A stretch of DNA of 55,125 nucleotides, taken from assembly GCA_903834185.1 (NCBI GenBank), contig CAILHX010000056.1:1-55125 (forward strand), read 5' to 3'. Source of the DNA: an uncultured Methylophilaceae bacterium (GTDB lineage Bacteria; Pseudomonadota; Gammaproteobacteria; Burkholderiales; Methylophilaceae). Each line of letters opens with the position of its first letter. Position 1 is the stretch's first letter. A program made the translations under genes and the position numbers. Shown piece after piece: positions 1 through 7,854 of the stretch. The notes beneath the pieces are model-generated. The model saw only the letters and a program-made list of their open reading frames with translations, was not told where the DNA came from and searched no databases.

Positions 1-200
1 CCCGTTTTCGCGATATCCTTATGCAGGAAGAGTACATCGTGACCACCAGGAAAACGCGGGGGGATGATATTGATGCAGCATGCGGTCAACTGGCAGGGCA
101 AGTGCAGGATAAGACTCGCCGTGTTGAGAAACGGCAATCCATCCCTATTCAAGTGAGCCAGGCGGCCAATCAAACTACAATGGATGACCTTGTAAATTAA
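1..200 (+). CDS. rlmN: RlmN C-terminus: dual-specificity RNA methyltransferase (partial)
   Basis: The first complete codon is at position 3 and the stop TAA is at 198-200, so only the last 65 residues are present. RlmN is a radical-SAM enzyme that methylates C2 of adenine 2503 in 23S rRNA and A37 in some tRNAs. The visible tail carries the family's C-terminal signature [19 protein letters not shown]. The Cys in AACGQL matches the conserved cysteine that forms the protein-RNA covalent intermediate. The last 25 residues or so are a variable tail. The stop codon directly abuts the ATG of rodZ, which suggests one transcript. The radical-SAM CxxxCxxC motif lies outside the window. Confidence 0.93.
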   Translation, partial: RFRDILMQEEYIVTTRKTRGDDIDAACGQLAGQVQDKTRRVEKRQSIPIQVSQAANQTTMDDLVN

Positions 201-1253
201 ATGAGTGAAGAAACGCCAGCACCATTGACCGAAGCCATTACTGAAGCGCCCAGAGTGCGTCCGGCACTGGGCACCTCACTACGTAACGCGCGTGAAAATC
301 TTAAGCTTGAGATAGAGGAAGTCGCACAACAGCTCAGGATGAGCGCACATCAAGTCATTGCGTTGGAACAGGATAATCATGCAGCACTGCCCGCAGCCAC
401 TTTTGTGCGCGGGTTCATACGTAACTATGCGCGTCTATTGCGCATCGATCCCGCACCACTGCTGAATGCCTATCACCAGATGCAGCCGGATAGCCAGTTG
501 CATAACTCGATCTCATTGAAGCTGGAATCCATTCCCATTACCAACAACGCACAAAAAAGCTTCCGCCTTTATCTGCTTGCTTCTTTTCTGTTGATCGTGC
601 TCGGTAGCGGCTGGTGGCTATATATGGAATGGAGCGACAAGCAAGTCAAGATCCGTAATGCACATGCTGCCTTAGCGTTACCGGAAACTACTGACAAGCA
701 GGCAGGTAAGCAACCGGAAGCCAACACCAACCCGAATATGGAAAACTCGGCAACAACGGCAACTGAGTCAGGCACGCAGATAGTCATGCCTGCGGCAGAA
801 CCACCAGCTGCCGCGCAGAAACCGGTAGTGCCTGTAACACAAACGACGCCAGCTGCGACGCAACCAGTGGCGCCAGTAGCAGCGCCGCAGGTCGCCATGC
901 CAGCGGCTGTGCCAAAAGCGCCAGCGGCAGTTGTTACTTCGCCGGCACCGCCCGTGATTATCACACCCAGCCCCACACCCACGCCCGCTGCATCAGCACC
1001 CGCCGCTCCGGCAGGCAGCATACGCATGAAATTTTCCGAGCAGACCTGGGTCAGCATCACAGATGCTACAGGGAAAGAAGTATTCAATAAGAACAAGGCG
1101 GCCGACAGCGAAGATAGCGCAGATGGCAAACCGCCGTTCAATGTGGTAGTTGGTAACGCCGCCGGCATACAAATGTTCTATAAAGATCAGCCGGTGGATA
1201 TCGTGTCTCACACCAAGTCCAACGTAGCACGCTTCGCCTTGCCCCAACAATGA
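201..1253 (+). CDS. rodZ: RodZ-like cytoskeletal HTH membrane protein
   Basis: This 350-residue protein has the RodZ layout. An N-terminal helix-turn-helix domain covers about residues 22-95 (LRNARENLKLEIEEVAQQL followed by FVRGFIRNYARLL). One membrane helix follows at about 121-142. A long Pro/Ala/Thr-rich periplasmic linker runs from about 195 to 270. The C-terminal beta domain (DUF4115-type) ends with the protein. RodZ links MreB filaments to the elongasome at the inner membrane and supports rod shape. Translation starts at the base after the rlmN stop, which implies coupling. The order rlmN-rodZ-ispG is common in Beta- and Gammaproteobacteria, sometimes with a PilW gene between. The linker is low complexity, so its codon pattern differs from the rest. 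Family call firm; shape role inferred from homologues. Confidence 0.9.
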   Translation: MSEETPAPLTEAITEAPRVRPALGTSLRNARENLKLEIEEVAQQLRMSAHQVIALEQDNHAALPAATFVRGFIRNYARLLRIDPAPLLNAYHQMQPDSQLHNSISLKLESIPITNNAQKSFRLYLLASFLLIVLGSGWWLYMEWSDKQVKIRNAHAALALPETTDKQAGKQPEANTNPNMENSATTATESGTQIVMPAAEPPAAAQKPVVPVTQTTPAATQPVAPVAAPQVAMPAAVPKAPAAVVTSPAPPVIITPSPTPTPAASAPAAPAGSIRMKFSEQTWVSITDATGKEVFNKNKAADSEDSADGKPPFNVVVGNAAGIQMFYKDQPVDIVSHTKSNVARFALPQQ

Positions 1254-1277
1254 CGCGTCGTACATGACTCACCGCCC

Positions 1278-2555
1278 ATGACAGAATGGCACAGCAACAT
1301 TAGGCAGGATACCAAACGCGTGATGGTGGGCAACGTGCCGGTGGGTGCGGGCAGTCCGGTGGTGGTGCAATCCATGACCAATACCGATACCGCAGATGCC
1401 AGCGCGACTGTGGCGCAAGTGTATGAGTTATGGCAAGCCGGGTCGCAACTGGTGCGCATCACCGTCAATTCCGTTGAAGCTGCTGCGCAAGTCGCCAACA
1501 TACGCCGGCAACTGGATGCGCTGGGTTGCGATGTACCTCTGATCGGCGATTTTCATTTTAACGGCCACAAACTACTGGCGCAGTTTCCGGACTGCGCACA
1601 GGCATTAGCCAAATACCGTATCAACCCCGGCAATGTAGGCAAAGGCTCCAAGCGCGACGAACAGTTCGCCGCGATGATAGAGATCGCCATCAAATACAAC
1701 AAACCAGTGCGTATCGGCGTCAACTGGGGCAGCCTGGACCAGGCCAAAATGGCACGCATGATGGATGAGAATGCACAACGTGCAGTTCCGCTATCGGCGG
1801 AAGCGCTGATGCGTGAGGCACTGATACAGTCGGCACTGGAAAGCGCATCCCAGGCTGAAGCACTGGGCTTGCCGGGCGACTATATCATCATCTCGTGCAA
1901 AGTCAGCAATGTGCAGGATCTGGTGACGGTGTATCGCGATCTGGCAGCACGCAGTCAATACCCCTTACATCTGGGCCTGACTGAAGCGGGTATGGGCTCC
2001 AAAGGCATCGTCGCCTCAACGGCGGCGCTGGCAGTGCTGCTGCAGGAGGGCATAGGCGATACCATACGCGTCAGCCTGACCCCGGAACCCGGCGAATCGC
2101 GCACCACGGAAGTGGTGGTGGCGCAAGAGATACTGCAGACCATGGGCATACGCTCGTTCACGCCGCTGGTGACGGCTTGTCCCGGTTGCGGACGCACCAC
2201 TTCGACTTATTTTCAGGAACTGGCGCAAAAGATACAGCGTTACTTGCGCGAACAGATGCCGGTCTGGCGTAGCGCCTATCCCGGCGTAGAGAACATGAGC
2301 GTGGCAGTGATGGGTTGCGTGGTAAACGGACCTGGCGAATCCAAGCTGGCCAATATCGGCATCAGCCTGCCCGGCACGGGTGAAGTGCCGGTGGCACCGG
2401 TATTCGTAGATGGTGCAAAGACCGTTACCCTGAAAGGTGACGCTATCGCAGAAGAGTTCCAGGCAATTGTAGAAGATTACGTGCGGACGAATTATGCTGA
2501 TGGCGGCAAACTGCGTAGTACGCCCAAAACCATACCCATACAGAAAGTCGCATAA
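1278..2555 (+). CDS. ispG: 4-hydroxy-3-methylbut-2-enyl diphosphate synthase (IspG/GcpE)
   Basis: IspG converts 2-C-methyl-erythritol 2,4-cyclodiphosphate to HMBPP in the MEP isoprenoid pathway, using a [4Fe-4S] cluster. The 425-residue protein has the bacterial two-domain form: an N-terminal TIM-barrel (VQSMTNTDT near residue 30) and a C-terminal cluster domain. The cluster cysteines are visible in [10 protein letters not shown] and [11 protein letters not shown], as is the catalytic Glu of the latter. Length matches betaproteobacterial homologues. It follows rodZ by 24 bp and probably shares its transcript. No strong ribosome binding site precedes the ATG. A perfect hairpin plus T-run follows the stop immediately. 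Confidence 0.97.
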   Translation: MTEWHSNIRQDTKRVMVGNVPVGAGSPVVVQSMTNTDTADASATVAQVYELWQAGSQLVRITVNSVEAAAQVANIRRQLDALGCDVPLIGDFHFNGHKLLAQFPDCAQALAKYRINPGNVGKGSKRDEQFAAMIEIAIKYNKPVRIGVNWGSLDQAKMARMMDENAQRAVPLSAEALMREALIQSALESASQAEALGLPGDYIIISCKVSNVQDLVTVYRDLAARSQYPLHLGLTEAGMGSKGIVASTAALAVLLQEGIGDTIRVSLTPEPGESRTTEVVVAQEILQTMGIRSFTPLVTACPGCGRTTSTYFQELAQKIQRYLREQMPVWRSAYPGVENMSVAVMGCVVNGPGESKLANIGISLPGTGEVPVAPVFVDGAKTVTLKGDAIAEEFQAIVEDYVRTNYADGGKLRSTPKTIPIQKVA

Positions 2556-2582
2556 AAACGGCCATCATGATGGCCGTTTTTT
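2554..2582. terminator. Bidirectional Rho-independent terminator between ispG and the peroxiredoxin
   Basis: A 28-bp perfect palindrome at 2554-2581 begins inside the ispG stop codon. It contains the stem ACGGCCATCA with an A-run on the left and a T-run on the right. Because it is flanked by A and T runs symmetrically, it can end transcripts from both ispG (plus) and the convergent peroxiredoxin gene (minus). Confidence 0.9.
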
Positions 2583-2600
2583 CTTAAAAATTTACTTCAA

Positions 2601-3104
2601 TTAAAGTTTTGAAAGTATTGATTCTGCATTGGAAACTTCAAAACCTCCGGTCTCCACTGCAATATGTTCCACCTTGCCGTCATTCACAATCATGGCAAAG
2701 CGCTGGGCACGTACCCCCATGCCCTTGGCTGTCAGATCCTGGTCCAGCCCCAGTGCTTTGACAAATGTGGCGCTGCCGTCTGCCAGCATACGCACCTTGC
2801 CGTTAGCCTTCACGTGACGGCCCCATTCCGCCATCACGAAACCATCATTGACAGACAGGCACCATATCTCGTCCACGCCTTTGGCCTTGAGCTTATCGTA
2901 ATTCGCGATGTAGCCGGGCAGGTGCTGTGCTGAGCATAATGGAGTGAAAGCACCGGGCAGGCCGAAGATGACGATCTTTTTGCCTTTTACCAGGTCGGCC
3001 ACAGCCAGTGCCTGCGGTTTCAATGGGCAACTGGTGGCTGAATCGAATTCGGTACTCTCGTAAAGCGTGCCTTCGGGCAACTTGTCGCCTACTTTGATGG
3101 TCAT
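2601..3104 (-). CDS. Peroxiredoxin, Prx5-type (redoxin domain)
   Basis: The 167-residue protein is a thiol peroxidase of the Prx5/AhpE-like redoxin group, acting on hydrogen peroxide and alkyl hydroperoxides in the cytosol. The active-site signature is GLPGAFTPLCSAQHLPGY, with peroxidatic Cys57 and the usual Pro and Thr of the PxxxTxxC motif. Further cysteines at about 26 and 82 could act in recycling, but no fused glutaredoxin domain is present. The start is placed at 3104, since AAGGAG lies 6 bp upstream. A longer in-frame ATG at 3170 lies upstream of the predicted promoter and is rejected. It is convergent with ispG and divergent from the oxidoreductase at 3184. Confidence 0.93.
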   Translation of the reverse strand: MTIKVGDKLPEGTLYESTEFDSATSCPLKPQALAVADLVKGKKIVIFGLPGAFTPLCSAQHLPGYIANYDKLKAKGVDEIWCLSVNDGFVMAEWGRHVKANGKVRMLADGSATFVKALGLDQDLTAKGMGVRAQRFAMIVNDGKVEHIAVETGGFEVSNAESILSKL

Positions 3105-3131
3105 GATGTTCTCCTTGTGACGTAAATTTGG

Positions 3132-3160
3132 ACTATATATCTGAGGTAAAATCGGGTCAA
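3132..3160 (-). promoter_or_regulatory. Sigma-70-type promoter for the peroxiredoxin gene
   Basis: On the minus strand TTGACC (3160-3155) and TATAGT (3137-3132) are separated by 17 bp. This places the transcript start about 20 bp upstream of the ribosome binding site and supports the ATG at 3104. Confidence 0.65.
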
Positions 3161-3183
3161 TTGATTCCAACTGAGGTGATTAT

Positions 3184-4191
3184 ATGGAAACTGGCAAATT
3201 GCGTTGGGGAATTTTGGGTGCGGCACGCGTAAACGAGCGCTTGCTGCCTGCGATTGTGGAAGCCAGCAATTCGCAACTGGTGGCCATTGCCAGCCGCCGT
3301 GCGGGAGCTGCAGCGGAAACACTGAAAAAGTATGCTCCGCAACAAACCGGTGTGCGCACTTATGACGATATGCAGGCCTTGCTGGACGATGCCCAGGTGC
3401 AGGCGGTGTATCTGCCCATGGCCAATGAGGAACATGCAGAATGGGCGTTAAAAGCAATTGCCTGCGGCAAACACGTACTGATCGAGAAGCCGATGGCGTT
3501 AACGGTGGCAGACATCAGCGCGATCGAAGCCGCCGCAACCAAGCACAATGTAAAAGTGATGGAAGGGTTTATGTACCACTTTCATCCACAGCACGCCAGA
3601 GTGCGTGAGCTGGTAGATTCAGGCCTGATAGGCGATATCCGTTACGTGAAGACCAGTTATTCATTCATGATGCGGCCTGCTCGCATGTACCGGCTGGGGC
3701 GGGGGACAGCTGATGGCGGCGGCGCAATGTGGGACATCGGACCTTATGCCATCCATTCCATGCGCATGTGGTTTGACAACGAACCCCTGACGGTGATGGC
3801 AATGGCGAAATATGCCGATACCGGCGCCGATATCGCGACCAGCGGCATGCTGGATTTCGGTGACGGCAAACGCGGCCATTTCGAGACCAGTTTCGAGTGC
3901 TCAAGACGTTCGGAATACGATATCACCGGCACCAAAGGCTCCATCAAGTGCCACACGGTATGGCAACTGCCGGGGGACGTCCCTGTCATTTCCTGGTTCA
4001 CCGATGACGGAAGGCGCGGGCAGGAGCAGCTGATCCCCGCCAATCACTTTGTACTTGAGATTGAGCATTTCAGCGATTGTGTGCTGAATAACAAGGCACC
4101 GCTACTGACGATGGCAGATGCCAAAGCCAATTGCCGCGCCATAGACGCACTGCTGGAATCCGCAAAACAAGGCAAGGCGGTGAAGCTTTAA
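3184..4191 (+). CDS. Gfo/Idh/MocA-family NAD(P)-dependent oxidoreductase
   Basis: The 335-residue protein has an N-terminal Rossmann fold (WGILGAARVNERLLPAI) and the family hallmark EKPMALTVAD near residue 100, whose Lys is catalytic. A C-terminal alpha/beta substrate domain follows, with the GGGAMWDIGPYAIHSMRMW segment carrying the conserved Asp and His. Members oxidise or reduce sugars, inositols or related polyols. The sequence looks closest to the xylose/glucose-fructose oxidoreductase-like branch, but the substrate cannot be read from it. GAGGTGA precedes the ATG at good distance. There is no signal peptide, so it acts in the cytosol. It stands alone between a divergent and a convergent neighbour. 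Confidence 0.9.
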   Translation: METGKLRWGILGAARVNERLLPAIVEASNSQLVAIASRRAGAAAETLKKYAPQQTGVRTYDDMQALLDDAQVQAVYLPMANEEHAEWALKAIACGKHVLIEKPMALTVADISAIEAAATKHNVKVMEGFMYHFHPQHARVRELVDSGLIGDIRYVKTSYSFMMRPARMYRLGRGTADGGGAMWDIGPYAIHSMRMWFDNEPLTVMAMAKYADTGADIATSGMLDFGDGKRGHFETSFECSRRSEYDITGTKGSIKCHTVWQLPGDVPVISWFTDDGRRGQEQLIPANHFVLEIEHFSDCVLNNKAPLLTMADAKANCRAIDALLESAKQGKAVKL

Positions 4192-4223
4192 CTTTGCCAA
4201 CACCGAGCATCATTGCAAGGATG

Positions 4224-4253
4224 AAATAAAAAAGCCATACCCGGTGGTATGGC
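4224..4253 (-). terminator. Rho-independent terminator of the Gln/Ala-repeat gene
   Basis: The stem GCCATACC / GGTATGGC (4234-4253, loop CGGT) is followed on the minus strand by a run of six T, then ATTT. The T-run is on the minus side only, so it serves the gene at 4278-4508 and supports that gene being transcribed. Confidence 0.8.
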
Positions 4254-4277
4254 CTTATCAATCGCAGACACCGTCTA

Positions 4278-4508
4278 TCAGGCGGTGACGTCTATATTGT
4301 TACCGAGTGATCCCGAGGCGGGGCGGGGTGCCGATGCCTGTTGTTGTGCCTGCTGCGCCTGTTGAGCAGCCTGTGCCTGAGCTTGCTGCGCCTGCTGGTT
4401 CTGTTGCGCCTGATCGGCCTGAGCCTGCTGTGCTTGCTGGTTTTGTTGCGCCTGTTGGGCTTGTTGCGTTGCCGAAACAGATGACACGCTGCTAATCGAA
4501 AAAGCCAT
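4278..4508 (-). CDS. Small Gln/Ala-repeat protein of unknown function
   Basis: I do not recognise a family. The 76-residue protein starts MAFSISSVSSVSATQQ. From residue 15 to about 58 it is almost only Gln and Ala, with Asn and Asp at intervals (units such as QQAQQNQQAQQAQ). It ends in a short ordinary tail, SASGSLGNNIDVTA-like (the actual tail is PRPASGSLGNNIDVTA). It has no signal peptide, Cys or membrane segment. The repeat could form a helix or coiled coil, or aggregate. Evidence that it is real: a complete frame with ordinary ends, a GAAAG element upstream of the ATG, and a dedicated minus-strand terminator 25 bp after the stop. It sits beside tRNA-Asn on the same strand. The repeat at DNA level could expand or contract by slippage. 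Confidence 0.6.
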   Translation of the reverse strand: MAFSISSVSSVSATQQAQQAQQNQQAQQAQADQAQQNQQAQQAQAQAAQQAQQAQQQASAPRPASGSLGNNIDVTA

Positions 4509-4632
4509 TTTGGTTTCTTTCAGGATTAATCAGATTTGATTATGTCCCGAATTATCATGAAAGTACATAGGGAACAACCTGATAATCAAGTCAGGCATGT
4601 ACTGCCAAAAAATGATGTCAGCTTACAAAGAC

Positions 4633-4664
4633 AAAAGGGTCAGTACCTGCGCACTGACCCTTTT
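4633..4664 (-). terminator. Terminator downstream of tRNA-Asn
   Basis: A 12-bp perfect stem (AAAAGGGTCAGT, 4633-4644, pairing with 4653-4664) with an 8-base loop lies just 3' of the tRNA on the minus strand. It is followed there by TTTTGTCTTTG. Confidence 0.75.
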
Positions 4665-4670
4665 GATATT

Positions 4671-4746
4671 TGGCTCCTCGACCTGGGCTCGAACCAGGGA
4701 CACATGGATTAACAGTCCATTGCTCTACCAACTGAGCTATCGAGGA
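4671..4746 (-). tRNA. tRNA-Asn (anticodon GTT)
   Basis: Read on the minus strand, the 76-nt gene folds as a full cloverleaf. The acceptor TCCTCGA pairs with TCGAGGA, discriminator G and an encoded CCA (4673-4671) follow, and the D-loop is AGCTCAGTTGGTAGAGC. The anticodon loop is CTGTTAA with anticodon GTT, and the T arm is CCTGG TTCGAGC CCAGG. It is a single-tRNA unit with its own terminator. Confidence 0.97.
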
Positions 4747-4824
4747 ATTAAGAAAGGCGCAATAATACTGGCTGGCGGCCTTTTGGTCAACCTTGAAACC
4801 GCTATAGATAGACTGCAACCCACT

Positions 4825-6138
4825 ATGTCCATGAAGCGTATCGCCCTCATTTTAGCCGTTCTGGCCTTGCTGTTGATCGTACTTCCATTTTTGATTCCTA
4901 CCGGCACTTACCTCAAGCAGATCGAGCAGGTCGCCAGCCGGAAGTTGGGACAGCCCGTGACGATAGGCTCGCTGCATATCGCAATATTGCCCAGCCCGCG
5001 CGCCAATATAGGCGATCTGCGCATAGGCGGAAATGCAGAAGTGGCCGTGGAAAATATTGCGATATTGCCGCAGCTGGGCAGCCTGCTGTCTGATGTCAAA
5101 GTGATCTCCAGTGTCGAGTTGGAGCATGTGAAGGCGCAAACAACCGCGCTGGATATCCTGAGTGCCATGCCCAAGTCGCAAGGCCAGTCAAGCGTGGAGA
5201 TTCGGCGCATCGCCCTGCATGACGTACAACTACAGAAACAGGGGATGACGATTCCGCCCGTAGATGTGGAAGCAACGCTGGGTGACGGCAACAAACTGCA
5301 AACGGCCACGCTGAAGAGTGTTGACGGTAACCTGAAAATTGACATCACACCGCAGGGTGAAGGCTACACCTTGCAACTGCAAGCCAAGCAATGGACCTCG
5401 CCGATAGGCTTGCCTGTCGTATTCGACCAGTTGCAAGCCGGGATGACGCTGAACGGCAACCGGTTGAATATCACATCGCTGGAAGCAAAGCTTTACCAGG
5501 GTACTTTAGCGGTCACCGGCGAGCTTGACTGGGCCAAGACGCTGCACGCACTAGGGAAATTCAAGACGCAGGGCCTGGAGGTCAGCGAATTGATCAAGCT
5601 GGTCAGCAAAAGTAAATCGCTGAGCGGCAAGATCAGCGGCAATGGCTCATTCAGCGTCAGCGCCAAAGACGCAGCGCAATTTGCGGAGCAGTTGGTGGCG
5701 GATTATCAGTTCAAGGTGGCCGATGGCGTGCTGCATGGGGTGAATCTGGCGAAGGCAGGTAGCCTGCTGCTTAACAAAGGCGCCAAAGGCGGGGATACGC
5801 AATTTGACGAGCTTACCGGTGATTTGCATACCTACGGCAAGCAAATCAGCCTTAAAGCCTTCAAAGTCGCTTCCGGCCTGCTTACGGCCAATGGCAACCT
5901 GCAGATTTCTCCTGCCAGGCTACTGGATGGAAGATTGAATGTCGACATCAGGCAAAGCGCCAGCATCATGACCATACCACTTGATGTTTCCGGCACATTG
6001 GATGACCCCGTGGTGCTACCCAACAAGTCAGCGCTGGCTGGAGCAGCCATAGGCACTGCCATCGCCGGACCGCTGGGCACTGGCTTGGGGGTAAAGGCGG
6101 GGAGCGCTTTCAGCAATCTGTTCGGCGGAAAGAAATAA
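4825..6138 (+). CDS. AsmA-like envelope protein
   Basis: The start is placed at ATG 4825 (or 4831, MKRIAL). The frame stays open further upstream, but that part crosses tRNA-Asn and cannot be coding. The 437-residue product begins with a signal-anchor helix (ALILAVLALLLIVLPFLIP) and then long stretches of alternating beta strands typical of the AsmA/DUF748 group. These proteins form bridge-like hydrophobic grooves between inner and outer membranes, and are linked to phospholipid transport and outer-membrane protein assembly. This one is shorter than E. coli AsmA. The C-terminal tail is Gly/Ala rich (GAAIGTAIAGPLGTGLG). Role inferred from the superfamily only. A hairpin follows the stop. Confidence 0.75.
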   Translation: MSMKRIALILAVLALLLIVLPFLIPTGTYLKQIEQVASRKLGQPVTIGSLHIAILPSPRANIGDLRIGGNAEVAVENIAILPQLGSLLSDVKVISSVELEHVKAQTTALDILSAMPKSQGQSSVEIRRIALHDVQLQKQGMTIPPVDVEATLGDGNKLQTATLKSVDGNLKIDITPQGEGYTLQLQAKQWTSPIGLPVVFDQLQAGMTLNGNRLNITSLEAKLYQGTLAVTGELDWAKTLHALGKFKTQGLEVSELIKLVSKSKSLSGKISGNGSFSVSAKDAAQFAEQLVADYQFKVADGVLHGVNLAKAGSLLLNKGAKGGDTQFDELTGDLHTYGKQISLKAFKVASGLLTANGNLQISPARLLDGRLNVDIRQSASIMTIPLDVSGTLDDPVVLPNKSALAGAAIGTAIAGPLGTGLGVKAGSAFSNLFGGKK

Positions 6139-6156
6139 AGCACCCTAAGGTGCTTT
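6137..6156 (+). terminator. Hairpin terminator after the AsmA-like gene
   Basis: AAAGCACC-CTAA-GGTGCTTT overlaps the stop codon. The stem is perfect, but the T-run is only three bases before ATGAG, so it is a modest terminator. Confidence 0.55.
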
Positions 6157-6177
6157 ATGAGACGCCGTATTCTGTTT

Positions 6178-6203
6178 TACCCTCTCCCCAGCGGGGGAGG
6201 GTA
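6178..6203. repeat. GC-rich hairpin resembling REP-type intergenic elements
   Basis: TACCCTCTCCCC, AGC loop, then GGGGGAGGGTA forms a strong stem with one bulge between two convergent genes. Similar CCCTCTCCCC-type hairpins are scattered in many proteobacterial genomes. No T-run follows on either strand, so it is not a standard terminator. I saw only this copy in the window. Confidence 0.4.
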
Positions 6204-6219
6204 GGGTGATGGCAAATGC

Positions 6220-6495
6220 TTAACCGTGCTTATAGTGCTTGCGCAGCGGCTTGACGACTTCCCATTGGCTATCCAGACCCTGATTGAACACCACCAGGTC
6301 ACCGGGAACGATACGTACCGGTTCGCCACCCTTGGGGGTGACCAGTATTTCGCCTTCCAGCACGTAAGCAGTTTCCTTGATGCCGAAATCCAGCGGGAAC
6401 TTGGATACTTCCTTTTCCCAGATGGACCAGCTGGCTACGCCCAATTCCTTCAAACGCTCAGGGCTGGGGTTATGTTCTATGGTGATTTGACTCAT
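6220..6495 (-). CDS. Small single-domain cupin protein
   Basis: The 91-residue protein is one cupin barrel of the Cupin_3 (DUF861) type. Motif 1 is seen around ETAYVLEGEILV and motif 2 around VRIVPGDLVVFNQG, with the PGD turn characteristic of the fold. The metal ligands are degenerate: no HxH pair is present, as in many members of this subfamily. An in-frame ATG lies two codons further upstream (6501), but AGGA sits 6 bp from the ATG at 6495, which is preferred. The substrate is unknown. It lies between the AsmA-like gene (convergent) and aspC (upstream, same strand, 69 bp away). Confidence 0.8.
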   Translation of the reverse strand: MSQITIEHNPSPERLKELGVASWSIWEKEVSKFPLDFGIKETAYVLEGEILVTPKGGEPVRIVPGDLVVFNQGLDSQWEVVKPLRKHYKHG

Positions 6496-6564
6496 TTGCA
6501 TTCCTATTTAATGTTAAAAAATGGTGATGTTAAAAAAACGGGTTGAATAAGCTGTAAGTACAAG

Positions 6565-7758
6565 CTATGTAAGTGCTTTTTCTATTCTGTTCAGTGCTTC
6601 CGTGAGATTTTCCATGGAAGTAGCGAATGAGATGCGGAAGTAACCTTCAGCGCCGAAAGCCGAACCCGGCACTACCGCCACGCCCACGCTTTCCAGCAAA
6701 TAGTCCGCTAGTGCCATATCCGTTGCCAATGAGATCTTGCCTGCCTGATGCAGGCTGGCGATCGCTTTTCTGGCATCGGGAAACGCATAGAACGCACCGC
6801 CTGCAACGATGCATTGCAGGCCGGGGATCTCGTTGAAGCGCTTGAACACGAATTGGTGCCGCTCGCGGAAAGCCTCCACCATAGGCGTGATGCATTCCTG
6901 AGGTCCTTCCAGCGCCATCTGCGCTGCTACTTGCGAGATGGAAGTGGGATTGGAGGTGGATTGCGACTGCAATATCTCCATCGCCTTGATGATATTTGCC
7001 GGTCCGGCTGCATAACCGATGCGCCAGCCGGTCATGGAATAAGCCTTGGATACGCCATTCAGTACCACAGTGCGAGGCTTGAGTTCCGGCGTGGTATTGA
7101 GGATATTCACGAACGGTTTACCATCCAGATTGACGTGCTCGTACATGTCGTCGGTTGCGATCAGTACCTGCGGATGCTTCATCAATACCGTGCCGAGCGC
7201 CTTCAGATCTTCGCGGGTATATACCACGCCTGTAGGGTTGGATGGCGAGTTGATGAAGAACATTCTGGTTTTGGGCGTGATGGCCGCTTCCAGCTGGGCA
7301 GGGGTGAGCTTGAAGCCCTGTTCGATACCGCATTCGATGATGACAGGCTTGGCCTCGGCCACCAGAGCGATATCTGCATAGGAAACCCAATAGGGAGCGG
7401 GGATGATGACTTCGTCCCCCGGGTTGAGTACCGCCAGCGCCAGATTGAAAATGCATTGCTTGCCACCCACGCCGACGATGACTTCATTCATCGCGTAGTC
7501 GAAACCGTTCTCGCGCTTGAATTTGGCAACGATGGCTTTTTTCAGGCCGGGAATACCGGCCACCGGCGTGTATTTGGTAAACCCGCTGTCTATGGCGCGC
7601 TTGGCGGCATCCTTGATATGTTGCGGCGTGTCGAAATCAGGTTCGCCGGCACCCAGGCCGATGATATCCCGTCCTTCAGCCTTGAGCTTGGCGGCGCGGG
7701 CGGTAACGGCGAGTGTGGGCGATTCCTTGATGGCTTGAACGCGGTGCGAGAGTTCCAA
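6565..7758 (-). CDS. aspC: Aspartate aminotransferase, class I PLP enzyme
   Basis: The 397-residue protein is a type-Ib aspartate aminotransferase that interconverts aspartate and 2-oxoglutarate with oxaloacetate and glutamate. PLP-binding residues are clear: GLGAGEPDFDTP near 34-45, Asn174 in SPSNPTG, Asp203/204, Lys238 in GVSKAYSMTGWRIGYAAGP (Schiff base), and the carboxylate-binding Arg near the C-terminus in YFRISFA. I place the start at a TTG (7758), giving MELSHRVQAI, the normal N-terminus of the family, with AAGGA 8 bp upstream. The ATG at 7785 would add nine residues foreign to the family and lies upstream of that site. Some members also use prephenate; that cannot be decided here. 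Confidence 0.92.
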   Translation of the reverse strand: MELSHRVQAIKESPTLAVTARAAKLKAEGRDIIGLGAGEPDFDTPQHIKDAAKRAIDSGFTKYTPVAGIPGLKKAIVAKFKRENGFDYAMNEVIVGVGGKQCIFNLALAVLNPGDEVIIPAPYWVSYADIALVAEAKPVIIECGIEQGFKLTPAQLEAAITPKTRMFFINSPSNPTGVVYTREDLKALGTVLMKHPQVLIATDDMYEHVNLDGKPFVNILNTTPELKPRTVVLNGVSKAYSMTGWRIGYAAGPANIIKAMEILQSQSTSNPTSISQVAAQMALEGPQECITPMVEAFRERHQFVFKRFNEIPGLQCIVAGGAFYAFPDARKAIASLHQAGKISLATDMALADYLLESVGVAVVPGSAFGAEGYFRISFATSMENLTEALNRIEKALT

Positions 7759-7795
7759 AATGCAAATCCTTAAGACTGTGGGCAAAATCCTTGCA

Positions 7796-7824
7796 ATTTT
7801 ACCGACAATCTCTATGGTAATAAA
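7796..7824 (-). promoter_or_regulatory. Possible promoter for aspC
   Basis: On the minus strand TTTATT and TAAAAT are spaced 17 bp apart, about 40 bp before the proposed TTG start. The -35 is weak. Confidence 0.33.
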
Positions 7825-7854
7825 GCCATTGTGTTACGAAACTGCCAATTAAAG

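Noticed and set aside
4330-4470. Tandem DNA repeat as possible CRISPR or minisatellite
   Set aside because: Units are short, contiguous and in frame, encoding Gln/Ala; there are no spacers and no cas genes.
4597-4824. Upstream extension of the AsmA-like reading frame
   Set aside because: It runs antisense through tRNA-Asn and its terminator; the signal-anchor helix begins only at 4825.
6748-7773. 341-codon plus-strand open frame
   Set aside because: It lies wholly antisense to aspC, has no recognisable domain, and is explained by codon bias of the real gene.
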